From Opisthocomus hoazin (lineage: Eukaryota; Chordata; Aves; Opisthocomiformes; Opisthocomidae): a stretch of DNA of 64,000 nucleotides. The notes below the pieces were generated by a model. It had not been told where the DNA came from. It made no database searches and worked only from the letters and a program-made list of their open reading frames with translations. This document shows, in pieces, positions 1 through 12,200 of this stretch (position 1 is the first letter of the stretch; the number at the start of each line of letters is the position of its first letter). The stretch covers positions 98,371,183 through 98,435,182 of the forward strand of contig NC_134416.1 of the NCBI RefSeq assembly GCF_030867145.1. The letters run 5' to 3'. The position numbers were made by a program, and so were the translations under genes.

Positions 1-3000
1 AGGAAGCAGTGACTTATATAATGCCCAAAATCGTGTAAAAGTACTTTTACTTGATTTAAGAAAAGTGTTGTGTGTATAAGGAAATAAACCACCAAAAAAT
101 CCTTTATAACATGGAATTTTAAAAGATGGATCTTTAAATATAGAAAAATAGAGAGCAAGCTAATTTATTGATTCCTGTATCTTGACAAATATGGCTTTTA
201 TAATACAATATGTTCCGTTTTTCCTGCGTTTTCTGTCATCATGCTTCTTGGGGAAAAACTTACTGTTTTCTAGACAGTGCAAGTATTAATTAAAATATTA
301 ATACATTTTATGTAAGACATCAACTTTGCATTTTATAGACTGATCTTCTATGAATTTACATGGATGAGATAATAAATCAACATAATTTTTTTTCTTGTCA
401 CTTGAACTATTTGTGTTACATGGCTACTCAGTTTAGTGATTAGTTATTTCACTCCTGATAATTCTGAAGTCTTGGAAGATTTTTGCCTGACTAATATTTG
501 CAAGAACACATCAAACTGGGTAGGAAAAAATGGCAGAACAGGTATACTTCAGAATGGACAACTACAACATTCTGTCTACCTAAATTCAGACTTTATCCTT
601 AAGGCAATTTACCTCTTATACCATCCTCTTCAGAAATGTGTGGCTTGAAAAGACTTGTCAGCCTATCAGGAGGCAAAATGCATGAGGCAGAAAAGGAGGA
701 TCCTGCAGTTTAGGGCTTCTAAGAACTGATATTTTTAGTCAAATAGTGTGAATTACGACAAAAATTTCAGTTGCTCTCTGTAGCATCTTGAAGAGCTTTC
801 TTAGTTTATGACAGCAAGGACAGCAGAAACCTATAATGACCTTCCATATTTAAGAAGTAGATTGTATTCTTTACAAGCTAATTATAAGTATGAAACATTT
901 TGTAAGCTTCACTAAATTTACACTGTACTTAGGCAGAATATTTCAATGTGTTCTAGGCAGGAAATAAAACAAAACTTACAAATAGTTTCCCTAATCAGTA
1001 GGATAGTGGAATGATGAGTTTAATCTCTATGTGTCCCTGAAAACATTTGCTCCTAAAACTCTACATACTAAAAATTGGCATGAAACCGGTATCACAAATA
1101 TAGAGGTTGCTGGGAAGGGTGACTGAAGGAGTTGTCAGAAACACTACTTTGAGCTTGCACCAAATACTAGTAATGTGAATTATCTCCTGATATGGATTGT
1201 TAAATCCATTTTAGGGTTAAAAGAATGTCTAAACCAAGCCAAATTATTATAAAGATTTTGAGAATTTTTATAGGATTGGCTCCTAACCCAAACCACTGTG
1301 TAGTTTCGATATGGTGTTAGACTGCTTTGTAGATGACTTTTGAGGGGGACATGGCTAAGCAAACTGGATTGTAATAAACTCAGATGGAATATGTTGACAT
1401 AAGCTTTGTGTCTGCATTTATATTCTGAGATATTTACAATAGCTGTATAGTTTTTTTTTAATGTTTTCATATTTGATCTATTTTTCTATGGCTATCTACT
1501 TCCACCTGTGACAAGAAGGGAAGTATCTCATTGTTTCCATGTTCTTATGTTTTAGTTTAAGGAGGTATTTCCACCTCCTAGATTGATTGCAGCCTAACTC
1601 CTTCCATATGCATTTACCAGGCCCCCACTATCAAGGTAAAAGAAGTTTATCCCCTGTCTTACCTATTAAAAAATTTCATTACTTCATATTAAAAATAGGT
1701 TTAATAGCCATGATAAATGAAACCTGCAACATATTTAACAAATATTGGCAAAGTAAGCACATTGCTCAAAAGCTACTATAAAAACCTACTAATCTTCACA
1801 ATTCTTCTCTGAAGTATACATCTTTATCCACAGAATAAATCCACACCTAGCAGAAGCGATGAGGTGATCTAAATATGTGTATACTTTAGAAAAATACACA
1901 TATTGACTATTTGTTGACATTAAGGGGAATTCATGTTTAGCAATAATATGGATGTATGTTTTATATGTAGCCATACTTGGGGCCCATGTATTCCTTCTCT
2001 CATTTCACACTTTGCTCTTCCCTTCCATTCCTAAAGTGTTAACTTCTTGACATGCATCATGGGTAATATAGTTCTGCAAAGTGAGGAACCCTGTTGCCCA
2101 CTGGGAATCATATATTAATGTATGTAATCTGGACACCACGTGGGAAATCAGAAGTTCTTCTTTGGAGACAGGAAATAAAGGCCCAGAAAAGGGACCAATC
2201 TGGGAAAACAGCAGGGAACCGTGCAAAGCAAAGGCTAGCTCTCTAACGTTGCGAATCTCTCACAGGACCGAGATGAAAAGATGGACTGGTATTCCTGCAA
2301 GATAAGGAAGATAAACTTCTAAACAAAACGCAAAAGAACTGGAGAACCCCAAGTTGGGAAGGCACCAAGTGTATGAGTACAAATTGTCCTGAGCCTTTGA
2401 GTTTTGTTTGAATGGCCTTACCTTCCTAGAGAGAGAAACTTGAAAATATGGTGTTCTCAGTCCTGGCTGAGAGTATCACACTATGCTGCCAGCAGTGGTT
2501 AGTCAGAGTTCTCTGTAAGTCCTGCTGGAAAGCCCTTTGAAACAGAAAAAACAAGGTGATATGCCTTGAAAGTACAGGGATTGGATGTAACCTCACTACC
2601 AGTTCCCGGTTTGGAACCTAGGTCTTCAGCATTTTGTGGCTACCATGCACTCTTCCTCTCTCTTCATCTTACTTCTCCTGGTTCTCTGAGGCCTATTGCA
2701 ATGCTGTTAACTGCTGGTTGTTTAGTTTTCTATGACAGTTGTTACTGTTCAGCTTTCCAATCACAACTAAAGGGGTAAAAGGTTTCTCTCTCAACTCCAT
2801 CTCTGTACGTGCTGCCTCATACATATTGTCATGTAGTCAAGGGAGTCATATTTTGGCGCTATGGGATGAAGCTGTGTAGGCTTTTACCTTGGCTTCCTTC
2901 AACATGCTCTTATATTTTGAATGAGCTCTTCTTCCTGTTTGCTGAATAATCCTACTTCTCCTTTACCAAGAAATGAGTAGGTCAACCCATCATCTCAGGT

Positions 3001-5404
3001 TGAATGTAGGTAGTCTTAAATGAAGAAACAGATTCAGTGGATACTGCTGGTTAAAAAAAAATCCCCCATCATGCTGTACATGTGCTTTAGGAAAGGAATC
3101 TGCACGAACGACTCCTCCTAAGAGCTGCAGATATTGTAGGGTGAGTAACCATTCTCTGTGTGTTGAAAGATCAGTGAGACAATATCCAGTATATAATATT
3201 TTAAGCTCAGGTAAAAGAAACAGTATTTCATTTTCTGTTAAGCAAAGGTATTGTCATGAATTTGTTATCTGAAATGCTAAGTATATACTCAAGAATTCAG
3301 TGTTTGAAATCTCTTTTCTGGTTTTATTTTTTGCTGTGTAGGATAGAAATAATAAGCACTGGAAAGCAGGCGTGAAAGAAAGGTCAGTAGTTTTGCATCT
3401 GCAGTTCTATATTTGTACAGGTTGCTAGGCAATGTGAGAAAATCATAGTTCTTAACTGCAAGATTGTGTTTTCAGACATCAATTATTAAAAAGAAATCAA
3501 CAACTGTACTCAGTAATACAATTCAGTACAATTACTTTTCACTAATGTTACTAATTCTTGATAATTATTAGAGGTAATTAATATTGTATAGACTGCATTT
3601 ACTTCACAATGGGTGGGCCCCTCCCCCTCCCTTCATGGAACAGCTTATATTTGTTTTACAAAACCATGATAAAGGTCTCTGTTTCCCTCTTTGAACATAG
3701 GAAATTTATTGCTTTGTTATTCTTTTGCTTCAGCAGCTATTGACAGTCATGATAAATGTTGTATGAGTTGTCAGATTTAAGGAACATGCTCTCCTCTAGT
3801 TTTAAGCTGCGACTGAAACAAAACGCATGGGTCTGGCTGACACTTGAGAGGTGTGAGCCATCGAGCATATTTCTGACAGAGATTAAGGAAAGCCTCTCAA
3901 AAGATTTACAAACTGTGTTATCAAATTATTGGGCCTGAGTTTTAGGATGAGGCCATAAGAAGAATCTTCAAAAGCAAAGGAGAGGAAAAAAGAGAAGACT
4001 GGAATCAAAGGAGGAGGATGCTGCCTGCCCTGGGGCACCATCTGAGGCTCTGCCTACGTAGATTTGGAGGCACAGTGACTCAGCAGGGCTCCTGGGGATA
4101 AAATTGTGGTGGGGCAGAAGGTGAAAGAAGCTTCTGGCTCACAATGTCACTTTGTATTATACATAATGGATGAACACAAAGAAGCACAAGATCTAAATGC
4201 TTTAGAGTCTGTGCTTCACTTCAGAATTTCTGATTCTGTTGTTGGCAATCAAGATCAATTCCTCTGAAAGCTTCAAAATTGTACCAGTGAGGGAAGAGGA
4301 ACTTGGTTTATGAATTACATCCTAATTTGCTGTCTCAATATTTTACTTGAATAACTAGTTGTAAGAGGAGAAATTAAAGCGTCAATTTAAGATTTTTGTT
4401 CCTGTGACATTATACAAAATTCTGAATGTTCTTTAACTCTTTTTTTCACTGTTCAATACATTTCACTCAATAACATACATGCAGATATATTCTGCTAGTA
4501 ACCTGGATTCTGCTCATTATAATTAAATGTCATCCAAGACAAACAGTCTCTTATGATTCCTCCTCGTTGCAGCCTGGAGCTGTTCTGTTAATGGTCTGAA
4601 CGTTTCTCTCTCAATGGCTTGGGTTAAGTCAGTTTTAAGCAGAAAATCTGTCTGAATATGTAAAATACTTGTGTGGCTACATAGCGTTAGAATTTTCAAA
4701 AGTTTGAGATTACTTTAATTTAAACCAGAAGGTGAACATGTCTTTTGCTAGTTAACTTGATCACATCAGAGGCCACAGTTCAGGAAATTTACAAGGAGGC
4801 TTGCAATGTAAATAATGTATATCTTTTAAGTATTTGCATAATTTATAACTGAAGTGTGTGTTTAGTTATAGAGGAAACAGAGATGAAGCAGAGAAAAAAA
4901 ATATACTGTGCTCTACTAAAGGCCAGAAACTATTTTTAGGTGTGAAAATTTTAACAACATAATACAAATGAATGTCCGGTGAAACCTCAAGTCTAACATT
5001 AGGCATCCTTAAAACATCAGTGAACGGAAACCTGGCTGCTCTGGTTCTCAGCTCACTGAGAGACTAATGCCTTATATTTATTCAGATTTGCTCAGTATAA
5101 TAAAATGCAAACATAAATGTCAATAAATATTTGACCCTCTTAAATAATGGTTAGATATTGCAGTCATGGTCAGCACAGTTTTGTAAACCATTTATAACTT
5201 TTGTTCCCTGTGAATTCTGCTTTTTTAGTGAAGAAAATGGAATCGCATCCCTGAAATGACCTCTCTGCTATTATAGGAATGTCTCTCAGTTGTTTGATAT
5301 TCCCATTAAAAGACAAACTAGGTTTGTTTTTCATGTGCATGCGTGTGTGTATGAGTGCAGTGGTGTGCTACTGTGATGTGTACTCCTCAGTATCTTCCTG
5401 AAGC
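1..5404. other. Unique AT-rich DNA, no gene recognised
   Basis: No recognisable coding exon, RNA gene or interspersed repeat was seen here. Open frames are short (60-96 codons), start in random places and show no family motif, as expected by chance in AT-rich DNA. Small items: a perfect 7-bp stem with a 6-nt loop at 1560-1579 (AGGAGGT/ACCTCCT), and a somewhat CpG-richer patch at about 2040-2310 with a TGCATCATGGG motif. This is probably intergenic or intronic. Confidence 0.55.
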
Positions 5405-5737
5405 AAGATGAATGCCTTATGAATGACTGCAGAGGGTTTCACCTTCTTTTCTTCCACTTGCTTCATGATGGCCTCCAGGATAAGCTGCTCCATCACCTTT
5501 CCTAGGATGGAGGTGAGGCTGACCGGCCTGTAGTTCCCTGGGTCCTCCTTCTTGCCCTTTTTGAAGATTGGAGTGACATTGGCCTTTCTCCAGTCCTCGG
5601 GCACCTCTCCTGTCCTCCAGGACCTCTCAAAGATGATGGAGAGTGGCTCAGCAATGACATCCACCAGCTCTCTCAGCACTCGTGGGTGCATTCCATCGGG
5701 GCCCATGGATTTGTGGACGTCCAGATCGCTTAAGCGA
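5405..5737 (-). mobile_element. CR1 LINE fragment, start of RT region, inverted
   Basis: On the minus strand this reads as the beginning of a CR1 ORF2 reverse transcriptase: HKSMGPDGMHPRVLREL, then PEDWRKANVTPIFKKGKKED, then GNYRPVSLTS and KVMEQLILEAI. These are the conserved RT entry motifs of the CR1 clade. Homology is clear from about 5440 to 5737 and becomes uncertain towards 5405. The frame has no stop across roughly 110 codons. It abuts a plus-strand CR1 fragment at 5738 that carries the same RT segment again, so the pair forms an inverted repeat. CR1 identity is secure; the exact ends are estimates. Confidence 0.85.
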
Positions 5738-6840
5738 AATGTCATTCCTGTCTTCAAGAAGGGCAAGAAAGAGGACCTAGGGAACTACAAGATTGTCAGC
5801 CTCACCTCGATCCCTGTGAAGGTTGTGGAGCAGCTAATCCTGGAAACCATTTCCATGCACATGAAAGACAAGAAAATCATCAGGAGTAGTCAGCATGGAT
5901 TCATGTTGGGGAAGTCATGTTTGACCAACTTCTGTGGTGAAATTACTGGACTGGTAGACAAGAGGAGAGTGTTGGATATTGTCTACCTGGACTTCACTAA
6001 GGCTTTTCACACCTTCTCCCATAAGATCCTCAGAGGCTAATTTGTGATGTATGGGCTGGATAAGCAGAGAGTGAGGTGGATTAAAAACTGGATGAATGAC
6101 CAGGCCCAAGAGGGTGGAGATCAGTGGCACAAAGTCTAGTTGGAGGCCAGTAACTTGCGGGGTACCCCAGGGGGTCAATACTGTTCAGCATCTTCATTAA
6201 TGACCTAGATGATGGGGCAGAGTATACCCTCAGACAGTTTGCTGATAAAACAAAACTGGAAGGAGTGGCTGATACTCCAGATGGTCATACTGCCATCCAG
6301 AGGGACTTGGACAGACTGGAGAAATGGGCTGACAGGAATCTCATGAAGTTCAGCAAGGAGAAGTGTAAAGTCCTCTACCTGGGGAGGAACAAGGCCATGC
6401 ACCAATGTGTGCTGAGGGCTGACTGACTGAAAATCAGCTTTGCAGGAAAGGATCCGGGGGTCCTGGTAGACACTGGATCAATATGAACCAGAAGAAACAT
6501 AGACATACTGGAGGAAGTCCAGAGAAGTGACACAAAGATGATGAAAGGTCAGGAGCATCTCGCATGTGAAGAAAGGCTGAGAGAGCTGAGACTGTTCAGC
6601 CTGGAGAAGGCAAGGCTTAGGAGGGTTCTCATCAATGCATATAAATATCTGAAGGGAAGATACAAAGAGGAGGGAGCCAGGCTCTTTTCAATGATGCCCA
6701 GTGACAGTACAAGACACAATGGGCAGAAACTGAAACACGTGAGGTGCTGTCTGAACATCAGGAAACACTGATGGTTTCCCAGAGAGGTGGTGGCATCTCC
6801 CTCCCTGGAGATACTCAAGAGCCATCTGGACATGGTCCTG
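5738..6840 (+). pseudogene. CR1 ORF2 reverse transcriptase relic
   Basis: Decayed RT coding sequence of the CR1 above. The first frame runs from NVIPVFKKG through IVYLDFTKAF (RT motif with the first catalytic Asp region) and stops at 6038. Reading then passes through several frameshifts: the active-site block reads FADK at 6238-6249 instead of FADD, so the second catalytic Asp is lost. Further on, EERLRELRLFSLEKARL and INAYKYLKG mark the C-terminal domain near 6570-6660. Frameshifts, stops and a deletion near 6490 make it nonfunctional. In life this enzyme would copy LINE RNA at a nicked target. Confidence 0.85.
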
Positions 6841-6955
6841 GGCTCTAGGTGGCCTTGCTTGAGCTGAGGGGGTTGGATGAGATGACCTACAGAGGTCCCT
6901 TCCAACCTCAACCATTTTGTGGCTTTTTCATTCCATGAAATGATGATTCTGTTCT
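5738..6955 (+). mobile_element. CR1 LINE fragment, RT to 3' end
   Basis: Plus-strand CR1 that begins abruptly at the RT segment NVIPVFKKGKKED and runs to a decayed 3' end near 6955, where the typical GATGACCTACAGAGGTCCC block is followed by a degenerate tail. An internal deletion near 6490 removes the segment between the NMNQ and EEVQR blocks (tens of codons). It is 5' truncated, as most CR1 copies are. Together with the inverted fragment at 5405-5737 it makes a composite that resembles a 5'-inverted insertion or two independent insertions. Confidence 0.9.
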
Positions 6956-8689
6956 GAAGGAAGTTGGACATCGACTTGAAAGTACTGAGCACACTTTGGT
7001 TTTACTGATAGGTGAGGGGATCCAACAGTTTGCAGTATTCTGTTAACTGACTGGTTATATTGGCATTCAGTAAATAACCCACATTTTTTTTTTATTTAAT
7101 AAATTATGACATCAACTTATTTGAGAAGCCACACTCCTTTGGCAGCTATTTTGTGAGAATACTTGTATGTATTTTAGTGAATGCTGTGAGAATTCTTCAC
7201 TGTGGTTGCTGTCGATATTGTCTTTTCAGAATAAGATCCCAGGGGAATTTTTCAAAGATTAAAATAACAAGAGTAGTATATATAAAATAAGTTGTAGAGT
7301 GAAATGAGTTGGATAGCTGAGTGCAGAGAAGAAATAAATACATTTTTTTTACAACTTATTGTAGCGTAAATCACATTTCCAAGATTAACTTAACAAGCTT
7401 TGCAACTTTTCATATATAATATAGCACTGCTTGTTTGTGGGCAGACATAAAATGTTCAACAGGCAGAAAGTACTGTGAGGTATTTACAGACTCAAATTTT
7501 AACATCGTTAATGTGTAAAAATATTTTAATAATACATGAAGATTGTGCATTAACTTCCTTATACAGCATAAGTTAAAGAGGTCTCAAAGCATAATTTGAA
7601 GAGGTCTTTTCACCATTCCTCTGCTGTAGATGCATAAAGAAAATAATTGTGGAGGAAAATCTGAAAAAATAAATCTAAAAAGTACAGGAGTCATATTAAA
7701 GATGAAGGACAATCAACTTCAAAATGGAGACACATTCAAGGACACAAAAACCTTATATTTTCTGTCTGATACTTAACTTCGAATCACTGATAATTGTATT
7801 TACTCCACATAAGGGCTGCTTTTCATCACATACTTTTATTTTAATAGGGGTTGATATTTTTTGATATAGTGTTACTGGGTTACAGTTTATAATGAAATTG
7901 ATCTAATTACAGTGTATTGATCTAATTACAGTGTATTGATCTCATATTTTATCCATATTTGTGGCAGTTTTCTTACGTAATTATTTGATTTCAATCATTT
8001 TAAGGAAATACTAGTGTAGGATGATAAGGTAGGGGAGAAGAGATGTTGCGTAATATTTTCCTTAATAGCATAAATTCTAATTCCTTAGGCCATTGACAGG
8101 CTGAAGTTTACAGGATGAATTTTTCTATGTTGACTGCCTGCTTCATGGCTGATGTGTTTTTACTTGGTTTGTAAGGAAACAAGACCTATTCAATCATGCT
8201 GTTGTGTTTGTCCCTATTTCTTTTTTCTCCAGGTGCCAATTTCATAAGTTTCAAGGATATCAGGTAATCACAGGTTTTGTAAAAATCATCAGCTGTGTAA
8301 GAGAGAAAAATGAAGTTACTGTCTCATCTGCAGGGGAACAGAGGAACTATTAACTCTGTTAACTGCCAGCAGCATGCACACAGCTATAGACCAGCCACAG
8401 CACTTGCTGTGTTTTCACAAGTCAGCATGCTAAAAAGGTAGGCAAAGGACCCAGCAGGAGCCTGGGATCAAGGATGTGCCTCTTACCGCTTTGATAAAAA
8501 TCCACCTCGATTTGTCCACGTTATTATTCTCTTACTAGACCAATTTTCATACGCATGTGTAGAAGCTGTTCTGACCGTAGCTGGAGCTGCACATTTAACC
8601 CAGGATGAAAAGCTTGTCAATTTAGGAACTCTTTGTTGGTAAGAAAAGAGCTCATTTAGAAGATTCTGACCTTGCTCATGATCCCTGTC
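6956..8689. other. Unique AT-rich DNA, no gene recognised
   Basis: No coding or repeat family recognised apart from the short tandem duplication at 7897-7942. Base composition is strongly AT with runs of A and T. Probably intergenic or intronic. Confidence 0.55.
7897..7942. repeat. 19-bp tandem duplication, about 2.4 copies
   Basis: The unit ATTGATCTAATTACAGTGT occurs perfectly at 7897-7915 and 7916-7934, followed by a partial third copy (ATTGATCT) at 7935-7942. The absence of mismatches between the two full copies suggests a recent slippage event or a length polymorphism. Confidence 0.95.
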
Positions 8690-9240
8690 AGGTGTGGTGC
8701 CAGGGCCCTGAGTGCACTAATTAGACTTAATGGCCTCACCTGCCCATGGTTTCATTTGAACTCAGGCCAAGGCAGCCAAAGCTTGCATGAGGTTTGTTTG
8801 GATTCAGGCCTGTCTCACTGACCAGATTTTCTGGAGGGACTCCAGATCTGTGTAGTATGGTTTGTATAGTGTAGTAGTTTTGTCTCCTATCTGGGCCTTG
8901 CACCTGTATTAAGAGTAGCCCTTGTCTCTTGAAGGCACCTTGAATCTGTGTTATAGCCTGGTGTCCAGCTCTGGCTCCTCGGTGAACCTTGGACCTGTGT
9001 GGTAGGTGACTTCTCTCCAGTGCTGTGTTTGGCCCTGTCTCCTGCTATTACTGACTGAACTCTGTTACACAGGCCTTGGGACTGGCTGGCTTGTTACTTT
9101 GTCGTGTCGAGGGGTGCAGATGGGCTGTGTTACTGTGATCTGGTGTGTGTATTGCAGGATAGTGCCCTGTCTCTGAGAGCCCTACCTGCAGATGGTCACC
9201 CTCAGCTCCTGCTTTACACTGTGTCTTCCAGTGGTCCTGT
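8690..9240. repeat. Unclassified repeat-like stretch, ~50-bp periodicity
   Basis: This stretch is richer in C, T and G than its flanks and contains diverged recurrences of a CCTTGnACCTGTGT-like core near 8848, 8900, 8946, 8994 and more weakly 9061. Spacing is about 46-52 bp, and each core is preceded by a GTCTC or GCTC block. The opening part (GGGCCCTGAGTGCACTAATTAG) also has the look of an interspersed repeat rather than unique DNA, but the family could not be named. It may be an old non-autonomous element or a decayed minisatellite. Confidence 0.35.
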
Positions 9241-12200
9241 TTTTACTGATCTCTAGCACTTGATATGAAAATCTGGTAAATCTTTCCTTCTTTAGTTTGC
9301 TTACCATAAAGAATGGAAATCTCCTGATGTAAAACTACTTTTAAAAATTCTACAGTCAAAGCATTAAGGAATACTAGAATTAAGGTTGTCTGTAGAATTC
9401 TAATTTGCCAAACTCTTTTGAGATTTCTAGCTATGTCTGTTGTTATAACCTATGTTTTGTTCAGGGCGCGGTAAAGCTTCTTCAGCAAACTAACAGGCAC
9501 ATTTTCTTGTTGTTTACTGTGTAGCTCAGGCCTTATTTCAGTCATAGTATTTGAACATGGAGATATGTGAGGCTTAATTTTGCACTTACTTTTCTGTGCT
9601 AATCACTGTTGCACTGCATAGGCATAGAATTAATTATGTTAGATTTAGCCTGAGTGTGCTTTTTTTTTCTTGCAGAATAACTGTCCAAATGTGCTTATCA
9701 GGCAGAGGTTAACCTAATTTATTTTTCCTTCACTGGAAAATAAGCTGCTTATGTCTGTTGCACAGAAAAAACAGGTTCATGGATCCTTTAGATACAGTCA
9801 TTGACATGCTGTAAGCTGTTGCCTCTTTGAGTATGTCTGCAGGGTGCTTCCAGACCACGAATTTATCCATTTCTAGAGCACTTTGCATTTTATCCCACTG
9901 TTTGCTTTCAAAATCTATCTCCAGCTAACCTCAGATATAGGGGTATTTAGCATTTCAGCAAACTGAAACTCAGTCTCAGCAGCAGGGAATTGGAAATGTG
10001 CCCTTTGATCACTTGCATAAAGTTTGGTTTAGACTCATAACAGAAGCCCTGTCACCAGCCCTCTGAGGCAGTGCTAAAAACATTTTGCCCATGAGATCTT
10101 TTCTTCTAGTGTAGCTATCTTCTTCCTTATTCACATTTCTCACACTTGTAACAAAGGATCCAAGCCTCTTCTAGGAAGACTTGTATTATGCAATGCATAT
10201 TTATTAATTTCTGAGGTATTTCAACCTGGTTTTTATTCAGGTAAAGAACCACGTCCTGGTCTGTAATTTTAAAGTAGTGTAATGTATAGAGAGGAGAGTG
10301 ACTCCTCAGAGAGAAATACTATGCATTTGTGTCTCTGAGCATTGTCTTTCAGCTCTGCCTGCTATGTGGCGTGTAAATACAGGTTGGCCATGCATGCCCG
10401 GAAGATTTATGTAGTTGGAAGAGGCTTTACAGAGACTTGGACCTCTATGGTTCTTCAGTGGGTTTGTTTACCTACACACTTTGTCTCACTTAAGAAACAT
10501 GGTAACCTCTGTTAGGTCATCTTGTACATCAAGCACTATAGCGAGCTTTTGTCTAAGAAGTAAATAGTGATGTTCTCTTGGCTGTAAGAGGAGCCAAGTG
10601 GGAAGGAGAAGCTTGAGCAGTGGCTGTTTGGCTGATAAGTGGGTAGCAGCAGATGCAGGGCCAGATGGCCTAAGGAATAGGAAGTGTGACAGCCAGTATG
10701 AGTTTGAGGGAGTAGTGTTATCCCATGAAAGGAGATAAAAAGCCGTCTGAGTTGTAAAATGACAGCTATGAAAGTACATCAAGTGTTAATTCAGGGAGTA
10801 GCCTAGAGGCTTGGGCTTGGCCGATGTTCTTAAAGGGATTTCTGAGTGATCCAGAGCTCTGTAATGTAGTCTTCTAAAGCTGATTTCCTTCTGTACCAGA
10901 ATGAGAAAAGGCAGTGGCCCTGAGAACTTCACATGGTTTCAGTCCTCTCTACTGCTATAAAAGATTGTCTGACTGCCCTCTCGGTAGCTCATGAGAGTTT
11001 CTGATGTGTAATTCTGTTTAGCTAGGTTTAAGAATATCTAACCTAGTGAGTAAGGTTTGCAGAGATGTGCTGTGCTGTCCCTGGGACCTGATCTGATGGC
11101 TTACCTATCTGCTTTCAGATGTAATGTACTCGGAGAGTGTGACTTCTTGTTATGGCAGAATTAAAATTGATTTTGTAGCTCTTCCTTTTGCAGCTGTTTC
11201 TTATTGCTCTCTGAAAACTGAGAGTCTTTTTTTCCAGCTGTATTTACCAGGCATGTTTAGAAAGAAGGGGTACTATTTCCAGAAGCTGGAATTTCTGCAA
11301 ATACAAGTTTAGCACAGTGATAAGAAACACTATGGAGTACCGAGTGTTTTATGTATCTGTTACCTTTAATTATTTTATGTATTCCTGTATCTCTTTTTTT
11401 GTTGTTGTTTTATGCATTTCTTATGTCTACAAGTGAAGACAAAGAATTAATATGGGGAGAGGATGATTGGAAGGTGTGGGAAATAATTTCCTGAATATGT
11501 TTGTAGAGATTTCACCCCAAGAAGAAATAAGGAATCTACTTAAATTCCTTGCAATGTAGCTAAGATTACATTACATTTACAATAAGTAACTTTAAGATGG
11601 GGTGCTCTCAAACCAAATACAGTCAAAAAACTGGGTGATAGATTCAGTCCTGTAAGGACTTATGGTGTATTGATGGATAGATCTGGTAATATTCCAGCTA
11701 GTCTACTTTGTCTTCTGACATTAGTTCTTTTCTTCCTCTCTTCAAGGAGTCAATCTCCACTATTAAAACAGACTGCTAAACGAGAAACTAGCAAAACAAA
11801 ACCAAAACCAGTCACATCAAATATTCTGGTTACGCAAAACAAGAGGCAGGAAAAATGGACCTTATTCTGTGCCTCAGTATTCCATTCTTTTTAAATGCCA
11901 GCATGTGTATTTGTAGACTTCTTTTCTGCAGGTATTTGATTGTATGAGTTGAGGATTTTTTTTTAGTTGTTCATTACTTTATGTGCATATTGTGTATGTA
12001 TTAATTTTTACGTGAACTTGTAGAGATAAGAATTATCCAGAAATTTCAGCATGTACTCCGTTTCAGTGATTGTTTTTCTGACCATTTCCACCTTCATGTC
12101 ATAACACTGCAAAGATTCACAATAACTGAATTATCAAACCTGATAAATTGAAGGCCTGCTCTGTACAAAAATTGTCACTTTACAATTGCTTTTATCTACC

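Noticed and set aside
10486..10782. 98-codon minus-strand frame
   Set aside because: Composition is typical of translated noncoding DNA and no family motif is present.
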